64,000 nt of DNA from Chlorohelix sp037138995 (GTDB lineage Bacteria; Chloroflexota; Chloroflexia; Chloroheliales; Chloroheliaceae). Positions within the stretch are counted from its first letter, which is position 1. The number at the start of each line of letters is the position of its first letter. Location: assembly GCF_037138995.1 (NCBI RefSeq), contig NZ_JBAXHI010000013.1:1-64000 (forward strand), in the 5' to 3' direction. A model generated the notes under the pieces. The model searched no databases. It saw nothing but the letters and a program-made list of their open reading frames with translations, and had not been told where the DNA came from. The position numbers and the translations under genes are program-made. This document shows, piece after piece, positions 34,801 through 43,336 of this stretch.

Positions 34801-36010
34801 TGAGCGCAGCGCGAAGGCAATGCTGGAACGCGCCCGCGAGGAAATTAACTTGCCGGAAGGGCAGTATCCAGAAACTATTGCGATGGTATTGTGGGGTACA
34901 GACAATATCAAAAGCGATGGTGAAGGCGTAGCGCAAGCGCTCTATCTGCTAGGCACACGCGCCACTACCGATGGCTTGGGCAAGATTAGCAATGTCAAAT
35001 TGCTGACTCTTAAAGAACTGGGTCGTCCACGTATTGATATTGTGTGTACGGTCAGCGGTATTTTCCGTGACCTGATGCCAAACCAGATGGAGTTGATTGA
35101 CCGAGCGGTACGGTTGGTAGCGCAAGCGGATGAGCCAATTGAAATGAACTACGTTCGCAAGCATGTTTTAGAAGAGGTTTCCAAAGGCATGACTTTCGAT
35201 GAAGCCTGCGCTCGCGTTTTTAGCAATGCGCCGGGACAGTATGGCGCAAACGTCAACTTTATGGTGGACAATTCCAGTTGGGAAAATGATGATGAGTTGA
35301 GCGAAGCCTTCCTGAATCGCAAGAGCTTTGCTTATGGCATCAAGAGCGGTGGCGAAAATTCCCGTAAGTTGATGGAGGCTGCTCTAACTCGCGTGGAACT
35401 TAGCTTCCAGAATGTGGATAGCGCCGAAGTCGGTATCACCGATGTAGATCACTATTACGAGTATCTGGGCGGTGTAACCAAAGCGGTAGAAAAGCTGACG
35501 GGCGGGAAAAAACCAGCAGCGTTGGTTGCCGATAGCATCTCCTCTACTAGTGGCGGGTTGAGTCAGGGCAACGGTATCAAGTCGCTGGATGAAGCGGTAC
35601 GGCTAGAATCTCGCACCAAACTGCTGAACCCTAAATGGTACGAGAGTATGCTCAAATATGGCTACGAGGGTGTACGAGAAATCGAAACCCGCGTCAGCAA
35701 TACTTTCGGTTGGAGCGCGACTGCTGGCGCAGTAGATAATTGGGTTTACAGCGATATTGACCAAACTTTTATCGCCGATACCAATATGCGCGAAAGGCTG
35801 ACCGAGATGAACCCTTACAGCTTTAAGGGCATCGTGGGCAGGTTGCTGGAAGCTAACGGGCGCGGTTTCTGGGAAGCCGATGCCTCCACTATCGAACGAC
35901 TCAAGGATATTTACGCTGGTCTGGAAGATGAAATCGAAGGACTTGGCGAGCAAGGCTCCGGTATAATGGGCGCAAATCCTAACGCGCGTACTGCCGGACG
36001 CAACCTGTAA
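31886..36010 (+). CDS. bchH: Mg-chelatase large subunit BchH
   Basis: A 1374-residue porphyrin-binding subunit of the ATP-dependent Mg-chelatase (BchHID), which inserts Mg2+ into protoporphyrin IX. BchH/CobN-family landmarks run along the protein: NSMPSLMNMTRLGDF, LLPGQAQDVRAYL, VGIVVMRALYLAGN, VVLFSFPPNKGNVGTAAYLG, VLHFGTHGAMEFMPGKQ and GQYGANVNFMVDNSSWE. The LLPGQAQDVRAYLMIMLYW segment and the partnership with bchM favour BchH over cobaltochelatase CobN. At 1374 residues it is slightly longer than most BchH proteins, with an acidic/basic insertion near 155-170 and a charged one near 725-740. BchI and BchD are not in the window. A double hairpin terminator follows at once, so bchMH forms a two-gene unit. 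Confidence 0.92.
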   Translation: MKFVFLLIENSVQSATERAAAEVTRKHGIKLDLKFWTLRQLSEGSPAWPEFEQDFKECDMFVANMVTLSHQVAGVEKIIKQYGPLKPERSIVVMNSMPSLMNMTRLGDFEFTRLLQFMKNNPVTKISGFVGSLKRLVTKDGRSEAKVETLEDDDPDEGTPRRRLKRHKAVKKGMHNGMVNLMRTLPNILKLLPGQAQDVRAYLMIMLYWVNSSPENLEEFFKFAIDHYIPSYKGPKLKSKDPVIYPRLAIFHPDAPDKTWETREDYDKWLAKAHPKQAGRPRVGIVVMRALYLAGNRRHIIELIKQLEEAGAEAVPCYAAGLDFRPTIENYFLDEDKKGNVTPTVDLVINMSGFSLVGGPAENDASAAVAQFNRVNRPLWSVISLFFQSEEDWRASRTGLNPVQAALQVAVPELDGASEPRVFAAGVERGPDKSMYPLPDEVKRLARRAARQATLSHVPNHSKKIAVVLFSFPPNKGNVGTAAYLGVFESLYRLMKRLKQEGYNVEVPANAEELRNQVVEGNSAAYGTSANLHTHLSVTDYQRHFPYWSEIEPYWGPPPGALLSDGSGMQVLGRQFGNLLVGIQPSFGYEDDPMRLLMATNASPHHGFAAFYAYLDKIWRADAVLHFGTHGAMEFMPGKQVGLSAKCWPDRLIGDLPNFYLYSVNNPSEGTIAKRRGYATIISYLSPPMETAGLYRQLIQLKDTLNVFRKALGDGYTFKARSEKTAQTDAADSGGDKEQGHLEMLIESIVEQAAAINLKPRDVDPLNEPEKYSLALYNDLLEIEERLIPSGLHIIDEAPDVAMLGDMLNSIGSFSRGKPGSDEEAQALTDLIATGLGFDLEEIREKAREDNNLLSRWEKIEHIQRQSLKILVEGLTQGHAEKSVKDAARYLHSMARVDTHASEPMFEYLAEVAETLKHNAEIKQIIRAFNGEYIEPSPGNDIVRNPEVLPTGRNIHGLDPALVPSPIARRNGERSAKAMLERAREEINLPEGQYPETIAMVLWGTDNIKSDGEGVAQALYLLGTRATTDGLGKISNVKLLTLKELGRPRIDIVCTVSGIFRDLMPNQMELIDRAVRLVAQADEPIEMNYVRKHVLEEVSKGMTFDEACARVFSNAPGQYGANVNFMVDNSSWENDDELSEAFLNRKSFAYGIKSGGENSRKLMEAALTRVELSFQNVDSAEVGITDVDHYYEYLGGVTKAVEKLTGGKKPAALVADSISSTSGGLSQGNGIKSLDEAVRLESRTKLLNPKWYESMLKYGYEGVREIETRVSNTFGWSATAGAVDNWVYSDIDQTFIADTNMRERLTEMNPYSFKGIVGRLLEANGRGFWEADASTIERLKDIYAGLEDEIEGLGEQGSGIMGANPNARTAGRNL

Positions 36011-36339
36011 TCTGAATAAGAAATACCCTGTGTCTAACGGGCAGGGTTTCGAGCAGGGGGTAATCAAAGCCCCCTGTTTTATAAATTCCGGAGAAGTCAG
36101 GGAGCGCTTAAATTGGGAGAACCGGGTTATAATATAATAGTCTAACAAAAAGTAACTACACAGCTAGTATGTGTTAAAATGCATGTGAATAAGGCTCTTT
36201 TTGAGATTCTTTTGCAATTAGGATGAAAAAGAAACTTTACTAATAAAACCTATTTCTAGCAACTCCCTTTGCCTTTTTTCAATTTACCGATTCGTTCTGT
36301 TCTTTTAGTCAAACGTCAATAGAGAGAAAGGTTTTGTAA
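36011..36339. other. Intergenic region between bchH and rhodanese gene
   Basis: A gap of 329 bases. The first 70 hold the two terminator hairpins of bchH. The remainder is AT-rich, with an AGAGAAAGG ribosome-binding site just before the ATG at 36340 and no recognised RNA or coding frame. Confidence 0.6.
36025..36080 (+). terminator. Double hairpin terminator after bchH
   Basis: ACCCTG (36025-36030) pairs with CAGGGT (36042-36047). Then CAGGGGG (36054-36060) pairs with CCCCCTG (36070-36076) and is followed by TTTT. The second is the stronger terminator. Confidence 0.8.
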
Positions 36340-36684
36340 ATGTCATTAGAACCTTACCATCCAGTTGATGCGGATGAGGCGGAAGAATTGATTGCAAAGG
36401 GTGTGAAGGTGATTGATGTTCGCCAGCCTTATGAATATGGCTACGACCATATTGACCAAGCTTTACTTGTATCAATTGACGGACTTTACTCATTTTCTCA
36501 AGCACTGAATCAAATAAATCTTTCTAAGGATGAGCCTTTAATTTTTGTGTGCGAAATGGGACAGCGTAGCACTGCTGCTTGCGAGGTAGCGGCAATTGCC
36601 GGTTACACTAATATATATAATCTTTCAGGCGGTATGAATATGTGGCGCTATTCCGGCAAAATGGTAGTAAAAGGGAAAAAATAG
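36340..36684 (+). CDS. Single-domain rhodanese-like protein
   Basis: A 114-residue stand-alone rhodanese domain. It has VKVIDVRQPYEYGYDHI near the N-terminus and an active-site loop FVCEMGQRS, with the catalytic Cys and the six-residue loop ending in Arg typical of sulfurtransferases, then GYTNIYNLSGGMNMWR. It likely carries persulfide sulfur in the cytoplasm, for example in sulfur trafficking or detoxification; a specific partner is not visible. The start is supported by a GAAAGG site 9 bases upstream. It stands alone between convergent and divergent neighbours. Confidence 0.9.
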   Translation: MSLEPYHPVDADEAEELIAKGVKVIDVRQPYEYGYDHIDQALLVSIDGLYSFSQALNQINLSKDEPLIFVCEMGQRSTAACEVAAIAGYTNIYNLSGGMNMWRYSGKMVVKGKK

Positions 36685-36792
36685 TTAGTGAGAGGGTTTT
36701 CTGCCATGCGTTGAATTATCAAGCGCATGTTGGACTCGGTTTCTAACATCATGTTCCGCATCAATCGTTTGATTGATGACAATATCCACCAC
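36685..36792 (-). CDS. Possible small ORF or gene fragment
   Basis: A 35-codon frame from GTG 36792, with GGAGAAG about eight bases upstream, ending in TAA at 36685-36687. It encodes a hydrophilic helix-like peptide (DIVINQTIDAEHDVRNRVQ). The frame stays open further upstream without a start, so it may be a fragment of a lost gene downstream of the Phd-like antitoxin. No family is recognised. Confidence 0.18.
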   Translation of the reverse strand: MVDIVINQTIDAEHDVRNRVQHALDNSTHGRKPSH

Positions 36793-36850
36793 TTGTAAGA
36801 CTTCTCCGGTGATTGAACGCTTATCAAAACCCTATGCGAATGCTCTCCAA

Positions 36851-37279
36851 TTATTTTATCAAGCGGATTCCAAGCTTGGCAGCGGCTTCTTCTACTGAAC
36901 CTTCCCTCGAAACTTTGGTTTCTTTTTCTTTATCAGGGTTGCCGGGTAAGGAAACCAGCGAAGGTGATTCGGGTGTTTCATCTGAGAACTCGTCTTGCAA
37001 TGGCAGGTTATTTTCATCTGAGAGATGGTTATCCGCTCTTAATAATGAGTTAAGATAATCTTGAAGACTGCCCGCTTCCAGTTCAGGTTGTCCGATGAAT
37101 TCAAGAGTACGTAAAGTTTCGAGGGTCTGCATTATGTCTCGGAATTTATCCATACTTAGCAGAACCGCCGAAGCTTGATTGTTACGTTTGATAATAAAGT
37201 GTGTTTCGCCACTATCCAGCATATCCAACAAATGAGATAATTCGGCGCGGAGTTGTGTTGTCGTAATTTCTTTACCCAT
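36851..37279 (-). CDS. Phd/YefM-like antitoxin-type protein
   Basis: A 142-residue protein whose first 75 residues match the Phd/YefM DNA-binding antitoxin fold: ITTTQLRAELSHLLDMLDSGE, then HFIIKRNNQASAVLLSMDKFRDI. The C-terminal half is acidic and low complexity, longer than the usual short toxin-neutralising tail, and ends in a small helix. No toxin gene (Doc, RelE or YoeB-like) lies on either side; the upstream neighbour is an HTH protein 52 bases away on the same strand. It may be a solitary transcriptional regulator or an antitoxin whose toxin has been lost. Confidence 0.65.
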   Translation of the reverse strand: MGKEITTTQLRAELSHLLDMLDSGETHFIIKRNNQASAVLLSMDKFRDIMQTLETLRTLEFIGQPELEAGSLQDYLNSLLRADNHLSDENNLPLQDEFSDETPESPSLVSLPGNPDKEKETKVSREGSVEEAAAKLGIRLIK

Positions 37280-37331
37280 AATATGCCTGCTGGATAATTC
37301 TAAAAATGACTTCTGCCCTCATTTATTATTC

Positions 37332-37772
37332 TTACTTACTTTGATTTGCTGTTTCATCTATAATTTTGATTAGTAGCTTTAGTTTGGAAATGGCTTCTGT
37401 AGCTACTTTACGCATGCTTACAAATGTCACCGGGTCAATTTCCTTTGCCCAAAGGCGCATATCAGATTCACCCAGTTCATTCCATTTGGCATCCTGCTGT
37501 ATTCGCAGCTTGATTTTCCGAACCGGGTCACTTCTCTGTACCGCCCGAGGGTCTGGCGGTTCTTCTTCGGCTGTAGGAAGAACTCCCAGAGCTTCTGCCA
37601 GTTTATCCACATCGGCAGTACGCACAAAAGGATTGCCGGATTTCCCACCGAAAGTTTTCAGTTTGCCTTCCTGAATATATTGCAGCACAGTTTGACGATC
37701 TGTTTTGAGGTTTGCAGCTGCTTCTACTGCATCCATAAAGGCAGGTCTGATTATCTTAGAATCCTTGCTCAT
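37332..37772 (-). CDS. HTH (excisionase/MerR-like) DNA-binding protein
   Basis: A 146-residue protein. The N-terminal 60 residues (FMDAVEAAANLKTDRQTVLQ, then YIQEGKLKTFGGKSGNPFVRTADVDKLAEAL) look like the HTH_17/excisionase-type winged helix: a helix-turn-helix, then a beta hairpin, then a helix. The C-terminal half is a charged helical region of unknown function. It precedes the Phd-like gene by 52 bases and is probably cotranscribed with it. No recombinase is nearby, so an excisionase role is not supported; a small transcription factor is more likely. Confidence 0.55.
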   Translation of the reverse strand: MSKDSKIIRPAFMDAVEAAANLKTDRQTVLQYIQEGKLKTFGGKSGNPFVRTADVDKLAEALGVLPTAEEEPPDPRAVQRSDPVRKIKLRIQQDAKWNELGESDMRLWAKEIDPVTFVSMRKVATEAISKLKLLIKIIDETANQSK

Positions 37773-37863
37773 GTTTTTTTGTTACGTTCAATCTTTGAAA
37801 TACTCCAGCGATTTGAGGTATCATATCCGAAATCGGATTATTAAGCAACCGTGATTGATGTTA

Positions 37864-39945
37864 CTATTCGTTTACCAGCCGCCAGAGTCGCATAATTTCG
37901 GACACGCTCCATGCTTGCGCTATACAGCCCAATGGTCGATGGGGTGGCTCTGCATCGAATACCTCGTTGATAGTGCCTATTCCGCCTTCTTTAAGGCAAC
38001 TTTGGAATTGTAACAGGTAATTTCGAGCGGCTTTTTTATCCTTGAAAACCCGTAGATGCGCTTCAACAAAAGCGCCCATCAACCATGACCATACAGTTCC
38101 ATTGTGATAAGCAACGTCTCGTTGTACTTGATTTCCGGTAAAACGAGTCTTGTAACGTGGGTCATTTCGGTTAAGCGTTCGCAAACCGTAAGGCGTTAAT
38201 AGCTCACGTTCGCATACATTTATTATGCTTTTAGCCTGATTGACTAATTCTTCGGTTTCGAGATTTGCATAGGGGCTAAATGGTAATGAGATTGCGAACA
38301 GTTGGTTTGGACGAATCGAAGAATCGCGCTTGAGTGAATTAATATTGGGTGCAGACGCATCTTCCGATTCTATCACGTCAAATAAATAGCCACCTTCTTT
38401 GTTCCAGAATTTTCCTAGAAAAGAGCGGCGGGTTTTGTCGTACAAGGTATCATACGTCTGAGTGGTTTTTAGATTAAGTTCACGCCGGAAATAATTCATA
38501 ATTCCTAACGCATTACACCAGAGCGCATTTATACTTACGGGTTTTCCATGACGGGGCGTTACAATCAAATCACCGATTTTTACATCCATCCAAGTGAGTT
38601 GTGTTCCCGGTTCTCCGGCGTGCAATAAGCCATCATCTGGGTCAACTCGGATACTGTAGCGAGTTCCGCGCAGATGCCATTGGATAATTTCTTCAAGATT
38701 TGGGTATAAGTCGCTAACCAGTTTTGAATCGGTAGTTGCTTGGTAATAGTCATATATTGCTTGGAAGAACCAGAGAGTGGCATCTACAGTGTTATATTCA
38801 AGTTTTTCCTCTTTATCAGGAAAACGGTTTGGTAGCATCCCTTCGCTTAGATAGGCAGTGAAGGTGCGAAGTATCGCGGAAGCTTCCCCAAAACGCCCGC
38901 CGCTTAGTGTTAAACCCGGTAGCGCAATCATAGTGTCGCGCCCCCAGTCGGTAAACCAGTGATACCCGGCAATTATTGTCCGATCTTTTCCACCCGGTTT
39001 TAGGACTTGCTCTACCGAAGGGCGGGCTACAATAAACTGATCACCGGCGGCAGCAAGGCATTTACCAAATTCGTCAAGTTTGCTAAACGACTGAATACCC
39101 AACATCCTGTGTTGTTGGTTTTTTAGCGAGACCTCAAAATCCTCTTCCGGTGCCTCCCCTAATGATGCTACCAAGCCTGCCGATTTTCCCGGTTTCAACT
39201 CAACCACATAGACTTGTGGTTCAAATAAATCTTCGAGATGGTCAAGCCCGCGTTCTAATTCAGCGCGATGATGAAAGTTATATAACCAGTAACCTGTTTG
39301 GGTAACAGACCAACCCTTCTCATTTTCAAAGCGAATCTGTAAGGGCAAACCCGGTTCTTTTCTGTAATATTTAAACCCTGCATTATTCTCCAAAATATCA
39401 CAGTACCAACGCATCTCAAGATTAGCGCGGGCTTCGTCATGATAATTTTTGCGGGTTATTAATGGATGCAAGCGCAGTTCAAGCTTATCTCCTTGCTCTG
39501 CGCCCTCTAAACGATAACGAATATAGGTTGCGTTATAGCCGTTTGCCATCCAGACCATTTTTACAAGTCTGTAATTACCTACTTCATAATGAAATTCCAC
39601 TGACCAGTAGTTTTGGATAAATTGCTTTAGATATTGGTCGCCCCGTGGTTCAGCAACTTCATTTGACCATTCGTTAACATCCAGTGGATACACTACATCA
39701 TTTATTACTAATTCTTCGTTAATTTTAGATAAAAGCGTCGTGCGTTCGGTAGGTATCTTCTCGGCAGCAACCAGCAAGCCATGATAACGGCGAGTATTTG
39801 CTCCAAAGATTGAAGCGCTTGCCCAACCGCCCAGACCGTTGGTAAGTAACCATTCTCGTTCAAGACCACCTTCTAAGTCTTTCCAATCTGTAGGTGTCAG
39901 TTTGACCCTTGCCATTTGTCGTTGTGTTCTCTCTTGCGAACTCAT
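37864..39945 (-). CDS. Glycogen debranching enzyme (amylo-alpha-1,6-glucosidase)
   Basis: About 693 residues. The N-terminal domain (residues about 20-260) has REWLLTNGLGGWASAS and NTRRYHGLLVAA, typical of the bacterial/archaeal debranching-enzyme N-domain. The (alpha/alpha)6 catalytic domain has AGYHWFTDWGRDTMIALPG, LPNRFPD, EYNTVDATLWFF and RDVAYHNGTVWSWLMGAF, with the acids of the GH133-type site. It removes alpha-1,6 branches from glycogen or limit dextrin in the cytoplasm. ATG 39945 is taken as start; a TTG at 39954 and an ATG at about 39915 (MARVKLTP) are alternatives, none with a strong ribosome site. It is a single gene transcribed away from a 365-base gap. Confidence 0.9.
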   Translation of the reverse strand: MSSQERTQRQMARVKLTPTDWKDLEGGLEREWLLTNGLGGWASASIFGANTRRYHGLLVAAEKIPTERTTLLSKINEELVINDVVYPLDVNEWSNEVAEPRGDQYLKQFIQNYWSVEFHYEVGNYRLVKMVWMANGYNATYIRYRLEGAEQGDKLELRLHPLITRKNYHDEARANLEMRWYCDILENNAGFKYYRKEPGLPLQIRFENEKGWSVTQTGYWLYNFHHRAELERGLDHLEDLFEPQVYVVELKPGKSAGLVASLGEAPEEDFEVSLKNQQHRMLGIQSFSKLDEFGKCLAAAGDQFIVARPSVEQVLKPGGKDRTIIAGYHWFTDWGRDTMIALPGLTLSGGRFGEASAILRTFTAYLSEGMLPNRFPDKEEKLEYNTVDATLWFFQAIYDYYQATTDSKLVSDLYPNLEEIIQWHLRGTRYSIRVDPDDGLLHAGEPGTQLTWMDVKIGDLIVTPRHGKPVSINALWCNALGIMNYFRRELNLKTTQTYDTLYDKTRRSFLGKFWNKEGGYLFDVIESEDASAPNINSLKRDSSIRPNQLFAISLPFSPYANLETEELVNQAKSIINVCERELLTPYGLRTLNRNDPRYKTRFTGNQVQRDVAYHNGTVWSWLMGAFVEAHLRVFKDKKAARNYLLQFQSCLKEGGIGTINEVFDAEPPHRPLGCIAQAWSVSEIMRLWRLVNE

Positions 39946-39954
39946 ATAGCCCAA

Positions 39955-40309
39955 CGTTCTAACGCTTCTATTACTTGTCCTAATCTTGGAACGACCTTGA
40001 AAAATACTACAGGATAAAGCGGGTCTTGCCCTTTTTTACTGTAATGCTGCGGTTGCGACTTTAACTTGAACAAGTTTAGCATAAGTTATATCCAATAATT
40101 TGTGGTTTGTATGTATTTGTATTTAATGGTTGTTGTTATTATAACAGTTATTAAGAAATATAAATGTTTCTATTCTATGTAGCTTCTACAATTATGTTAG
40201 AAGGTTGTTGAGAGGATCGGATATTAGCGAGGTTTGCTAAACCTCAGTGTACTGTGTTAGATTTAGCGTCATTTGGTCAACTGGTTCTATAGTTTGATAA
40301 TTAGCGCAA
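39955..40309. other. Intergenic region between divergent genes
   Basis: A gap of about 350 bases between the debranching enzyme (minus) and a membrane protein (plus). It is very AT-rich in the middle and contains an inverted repeat GAGGTTT-GCT-AAACCTC at 40229-40245, about 65 bases before ATG 40310, which may be an operator. No coding frame or structured RNA is recognised. Confidence 0.5.
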
Positions 40310-41746
40310 ATGTCAAAATCAATTCTTAAAATAATGCTGTCAGTGTTGGCATTTTTGGGCGCAATCCAGATGATGCGCGGTTTTCTTGCGCTTTTCACGC
40401 CGTTGGTATTGGATTACACCGAGCAAATGCTGGTTGCCGGAACATGGCAGTTAGAAAATAACGGCATCGCCGCAATGTACGCGCCACCGGGCGCACCCTA
40501 CGACATGCCCGGTATCCAGTACCCACCCTTGTTTCCTGTGCTGACAGTCTTATTACACAATATCTTCGGTATCAGCCTAGAAGGGGCAGTGCGCTTCTGG
40601 AGCTTTGGCGGCTATATCGCTGCGGCAATTGTCGCCGGTTTCATAGTTAAAGAGTGGTTGCCTAAACAGCCGCTTCGCTATAACTATTTGACAATTTTTC
40701 TGCCATTTTGCTTCTGGCCCGTAATAATCTACATGCAGACTGCGCGGGTTGACCCTTTGGCTCTATTTCTGAGCTTGAGCGGCGCATGGCTTTATCTACG
40801 CAACGGTTCTGTCAAAGCAACCGGGTTTCTATTTGCGCTTGCCGCGTTAACCAAACAAACTTATCTTGCTGCGACCATTGCTTTGCTACTCAATTTGTTA
40901 CTAGCAAGAAAATGGAAAAAAGCCGGGATTTTTACTGTTTCCTATATTTTGCCATTGGGTATTGCCTATTTTGTTACAAATATTCTTTCGGGTGGGATTT
41001 TCTTTAATATATTTGACCCCTCCAGAGCAACCCGGTTTATATTTCATCTCGCGCCGGGAATGGTCTTTTTCTTCTTGATTGACCATTTACCCATATTAAT
41101 CCTAGCAAGTACGGGCGTTGCTTTCTTATGGAAGAAGGAACAGCCCTTTTTACCGCTCTATGCCCTATTCAGTGCGTTATCTTGCCTTACTATAATTAAA
41201 GATGGTGCAGTGGATTACTATTTTACCGAACTGGTTTATCTTGCCAGTATAATGACCTGTATATTTTTGCAAAGTAAAAATACGGAGACAAGGGATTTAA
41301 ACGCAAAGCAGCGTAAAATAAAAAACTACGTGCCAACCTTATTAATCGGAATCCAATGCTTGCTTGGCGCGGGAATGGTAATAGGTTATTCGCAACTTAA
41401 TGCCGCCGATAATTTCACAGAAGCGTATCAAGCGGGAGCAGCGGTCATCAAAGATGCTCAGGATAGCCTTGTGCTGGCAGATGGCGCGTTGATAGCCAAT
41501 GAATATTATAATAGAGCGGGTGATTACCTGATTTATTCTATTATGTTAAGTTCAGGGAAAGCCGATTCAACCTTATTAGTAAAAGACCTCAAAGAAAAAC
41601 GTTGGAAGCAAATCCTGACGGTTACGCCTGACTTGTACCGCTGGGTTGCGCCGATAGCAAACGCGCTTGCCGATAATTATGAGGTGCAAATTTTGCGAGG
41701 GCGGGATAGTCAGGGTTTGTACTGGCTATATACCCCGAAAAAATAG
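40310..41746 (+). CDS. GT-C-like membrane protein, putative glycosyltransferase
   Basis: A 478-residue protein with about eleven membrane segments. The first outside loop carries LDYTEQMLVAGTWQLENNG, with acidic residues where GT-C enzymes hold their catalytic Asp, then GIQYPPLFPVL. Next come a MQTARVDPLALFLSLSGAWL segment and AALTKQTYLAATIALLL, as in DUF2029/GT39-type proteins of this phylum. A small soluble tail (about 100 residues) ends the chain. It lies 27 bases ahead of lysA on the same strand but has no functional link to it. Sugar transfer to an extracytoplasmic acceptor is inferred from the fold only. Confidence 0.65.
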   Translation: MSKSILKIMLSVLAFLGAIQMMRGFLALFTPLVLDYTEQMLVAGTWQLENNGIAAMYAPPGAPYDMPGIQYPPLFPVLTVLLHNIFGISLEGAVRFWSFGGYIAAAIVAGFIVKEWLPKQPLRYNYLTIFLPFCFWPVIIYMQTARVDPLALFLSLSGAWLYLRNGSVKATGFLFALAALTKQTYLAATIALLLNLLLARKWKKAGIFTVSYILPLGIAYFVTNILSGGIFFNIFDPSRATRFIFHLAPGMVFFFLIDHLPILILASTGVAFLWKKEQPFLPLYALFSALSCLTIIKDGAVDYYFTELVYLASIMTCIFLQSKNTETRDLNAKQRKIKNYVPTLLIGIQCLLGAGMVIGYSQLNAADNFTEAYQAGAAVIKDAQDSLVLADGALIANEYYNRAGDYLIYSIMLSSGKADSTLLVKDLKEKRWKQILTVTPDLYRWVAPIANALADNYEVQILRGRDSQGLYWLYTPKK

Positions 41747-41773
41747 CCTGAAACTCTGGAATGAAGGGAAATA

Positions 41774-43051
41774 ATGCTAACCAACTTGTCGAATAAATTT
41801 CAATACCGCGATAACCGCTTATTTATTGAGGATATTGAGCTTGGCGAAATTGCTAATAAAGTGGGTACGCCCTGTTATATTTATAGCGCATCTGCTATAC
41901 GCGAGCGTTACCGCCAATATGCCCGTGCTTTTCTTATAGCGGGTTTGGAAGCTGAAATTTTTTATGCGGTAAAAGCCTGCTCAAACCTTGAAATAATCCG
42001 TTTGCTTGCCAATGAAGGGGCGGGAGCAGATGTAGTATCGGGAGGGGAACTACTACGCGCCATAAAAGCGGACGTTCCTGCCCATAATATAGTGTTCGCG
42101 GGAGTGGGTAAAACCAAACACGAGATAGGATTGGGCTTGAAAAGCGGTATTCGCGCTTTTAATGTTGAGTCCGAACCAGAGTTAAGGCTGATTGAGCGGG
42201 TAGCCGAGCAATTGGGTTTATCTGCGCGTATTTCGCTGCGTTTAAATCCGGGTGTCAATCCTCATACCCATGCGTATATTACCACCGGACAAAGAGGTAA
42301 CAAGTTTGGTATAAGCTACGAACAGGCGTTGGAATTGGCACGCTACGCTACAAAATCGCCTTATCTTTGGTTGGTAGGAGTACAGTGTCACATCGGCTCG
42401 CAACTACATGAGCTTGAACCAATCGGCGAGTCAATAACTCGGTTGGTAGATTTGGCGCAAACGATTGAGAAGCAAAATAATTGTGCGCTAGAATATCTCG
42501 ACATCGGGGGAGGCTTGGGAGTGGCATATAAATTGTCAGAAGAACAAGCTGCTTCTCCCGAAGCTTTAGCGCAACTGGTGGCAAATGCGCTGGCAAAATA
42601 CGGGCGAAATTGGAAAATACTGACAGAACCGGGACGCTGGATAGTAGCGGAAGCAGGTGCGCTATTAACAGAAGTGTTATTCCTGAAAAGAGATAGCGAG
42701 ACAAACTTCGCGATTGTGGACGCGGCGATGAATGATTTGATTCGTCCTTCGCTCTATCAAGCATATCACGAAATAGCGCCACTGGTCGAACCATTAAACA
42801 GCGACCTGATTAGTTATGATGTGGTAGGTCCAGTTTGCGAAAGCGGAGATTTTCTAGCTCAAAATCGGGCTTTACCGCTACTAGAAGAAGGTATGAAGCT
42901 GGCTATTTTGGGCGCAGGGGCTTATGGCTTCAGTATGTCCTCAAATTATAATAGCCGTCCACGCGCAGCTGAAATATTAGTCGAGGAGAATAATTGGCGT
43001 ATCATCCGCTCAAGGGAAACATTTGAGGATTTGATACGCGGAGAGGGATAA
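41774..43051 (+). CDS. lysA: Diaminopimelate decarboxylase
   Basis: A 425-residue fold type III PLP enzyme. The PLP lysine is in FYAVKACSN; further landmarks are GADVVSGGEL, VQCHIGSQ, YLDIGGGLGV, ILTEPGRWIV, GPVCESGD and the C-terminal GAYGFSMSSNYNSRPRAAE that completes the active site across the dimer. The C-E-S-G-D element supplies the catalytic Cys from the neighbouring subunit. It converts meso-diaminopimelate to L-lysine, the last step of the DAP pathway. AAGGGA about seven bases before the ATG supports the start. Length is standard. Confidence 0.95.
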   Translation: MLTNLSNKFQYRDNRLFIEDIELGEIANKVGTPCYIYSASAIRERYRQYARAFLIAGLEAEIFYAVKACSNLEIIRLLANEGAGADVVSGGELLRAIKADVPAHNIVFAGVGKTKHEIGLGLKSGIRAFNVESEPELRLIERVAEQLGLSARISLRLNPGVNPHTHAYITTGQRGNKFGISYEQALELARYATKSPYLWLVGVQCHIGSQLHELEPIGESITRLVDLAQTIEKQNNCALEYLDIGGGLGVAYKLSEEQAASPEALAQLVANALAKYGRNWKILTEPGRWIVAEAGALLTEVLFLKRDSETNFAIVDAAMNDLIRPSLYQAYHEIAPLVEPLNSDLISYDVVGPVCESGDFLAQNRALPLLEEGMKLAILGAGAYGFSMSSNYNSRPRAAEILVEENNWRIIRSRETFEDLIRGEG

Positions 43052-43336
43052 GCAATTTATTGTGTTTGACTTCCAAGTTGTAAAGAATTTCCCGAAATTG
43101 GTTTTTTTTGCGTAACCCCCGAAACGGGGTACTGCTGCCACAAACCAGTTAATATTGTGTTTCAAAATGGTTAGTTAGCACCTTCCAACCCGGACGTGGA
43201 ACAAGCAAAGGAATGGTTGCTGCGCCAAACAATGGCAGAAACACTCCAAAGGTAAAAATGCACCCCTCTTTTTGTGCCTATTTGCCGCATGCCTTCTTTT
43301 GGCATAAAATGAAGCAAAAATTAACTAGAGGATAAC

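Noticed and set aside
31886..36010. Cobaltochelatase CobN
   Set aside because: Same superfamily, but the adjacent BchM and the LLPGQAQDVRAYL region favour BchH.
37332..37772. Excisionase of a mobile element
   Set aside because: The HTH resembles excisionases, but no integrase, attachment-site repeats or phage genes are nearby.
43052..43336. Short 3' fragment frame ending in EWLLRQTMAETLQR before aroKB
   Set aside because: Only 26 codons, no start and no family match; treated as intergenic DNA.
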